A DNA stretch of 64,000 nt from JBGAHD01 sp044226395 (GTDB lineage Bacteria; Pseudomonadota; Gammaproteobacteria; Xanthomonadales; Ahniellaceae), in assembly GCA_044226395.1 (NCBI GenBank), contig JBGAHD010000001.1, positions 558,001 through 622,000 on the forward strand, given 5' to 3'. Each line of letters starts with the position of its first letter. The stretch's first letter is position 1. A program made the translations under genes and the position numbers. The notes beneath the pieces are model-generated. The model worked only from the letters and a program-made list of their open reading frames with translations, ran no database searches and was not told the origin of the DNA. Below, in pieces: positions 63,595-64,000 of this stretch.

Positions 63595-64000
63595 ATGGCC
63601 GCGCGCTTCGTCGTTCGTCATTCTCCGATTCATGGCCGCGGCGTGTTCGCGACCACGCGCATTCCGGCCGGCACGCGCTTGATCGAATATCGCGGCGCGC
63701 GCATCGACAACGCGCGCGCCGCCGCGCTCGATGCCGATCTCACGCGCGCCGGGCAGACTTATCTGCTGCGCGTCAACGACGAGTGCTTGATCGACGGCCA
63801 GATCGGCGGCAATTCCGCGCGTTTCATCAATCACGGCTGCGCGCCCAATTGCGAGGCGGTGATTTACGTCAACATCGACGGCATCGCCGAGCGCGACAAG
63901 GTCTGGATCGAAACCCTGCGCGCCATCCGGCCGGGCGAGGAACTGACCTTCGACTACGACATCCGTCTCGCGGTGAAGCACACGGCGCGGCTCAAGCGCA
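63595..64000 (+). CDS. SET-domain protein, 3' end cut by window
   Basis: The start of a SET-domain methyltransferase-like protein, 135 residues visible from ATG 63595; the frame runs off the window. Motifs: VRHSPIHGRGVFATTRIPAGT (~7-27, shown in part as HGRGVFA), YRG near residue 35, NDECLIDG (~63), the SAM/Lys-site motif FINHGCAPNC (~78-87) and GEELTFDYD (~112-120). The post-SET Cys motif would lie beyond base 64000. Bacterial SET proteins like this are short (about 150-170 residues), so only the last 20-30 residues are missing. Targets in bacteria are largely unknown. Confidence 0.88.
   Translation, partial: MAARFVVRHSPIHGRGVFATTRIPAGTRLIEYRGARIDNARAAALDADLTRAGQTYLLRVNDECLIDGQIGGNSARFINHGCAPNCEAVIYVNIDGIAERDKVWIETLRAIRPGEELTFDYDIRLAVKHTARLKR

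Overview
The window is high-GC chromosomal DNA with dense short-spaced genes, probably from a gammaproteobacterium of the Lysobacterales/Xanthomonadales (Lysobacter/Dokdonella-like). This is inferred from the protein families (CopL-type copper protein, Omp85 TamA/TamB pair, tricorn-like S41 peptidase, GSWY-GEGW secreted repeats, secreted proteins ending in F-x-x-G-F-E) and GC-saturated codon use; no rRNA or tRNA gene is present to confirm it. A run of seven Ns at 2145-2151 marks an assembly join.

Layout. 0-3.1 kb: a cut DUF2238 membrane protein, a 56-residue gene, a secreted protein and a prephenate dehydrogenase. 3.1-6.2 kb: a response regulator and a hybrid histidine kinase with two kinase cores. 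6.6-9.8 kb: a copper operon (CopL, TolC-like lipoprotein, multicopper oxidase). 9.9-13 kb: an aldo/keto reductase divergent from an AraC regulator, and a Cys-rich secreted protein. 13.1-17.1 kb: TetR regulator divergent from an ABC exporter with a 38-residue membrane protein at its end. 17.1-18.3 kb: a lower-GC islet with two hypothetical genes. 18.4-22.1 kb: a large secreted metalloprotease. 22.6-25.9 kb: purine permease and a PadR-MFS efflux operon with a clear operator. 25.9-26.3 kb: a non-coding block with nested palindromes. 26.3-29.6 kb: two secreted proteins with MopE-type acidic motifs. 29.8-36.9 kb: beta-lactamase-fold hydrolase, phosphodiesterase, AraC-GyrI regulator, tricorn-like peptidase. 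37-41.8 kb: a repeat-domain protein of unknown function and a MarR-EmrA-EmrB operon. 41.9-47.1 kb: RluA-family pseudouridine synthase, a receiver fused to a degenerate HD-GYP domain, a kelch protein and a beta-helix protein. 47.1-52.7 kb: TamA-TamB. 52.8-55.5 kb: AraC regulator, DUF3224 protein, methyltransferase, RTX-like protein. 55.5-63.1 kb: an RpiR-controlled catabolic cluster. 63.2-64 kb: a cupin and a SET-domain protein cut by the window end.

Themes. Three export systems each sit next to a regulator of a different family (TetR, PadR, MarR), beside a copper-defence operon. The catabolic cluster (glutamine-synthetase-like ligase, aldehyde dehydrogenase, iron alcohol dehydrogenase, N-formylglutamate-amidohydrolase-like enzyme, permease, RpiR regulator) reads as a gamma-glutamylation pathway for an amine; the alcohol dehydrogenase and the lack of an amine oxidase favour an amino alcohol such as ethanolamine. 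This cluster, the F-x-x-G-F-E tail shared by unrelated secreted proteins, and the palindromic block at 26.0 kb are the most likely places for something undescribed.
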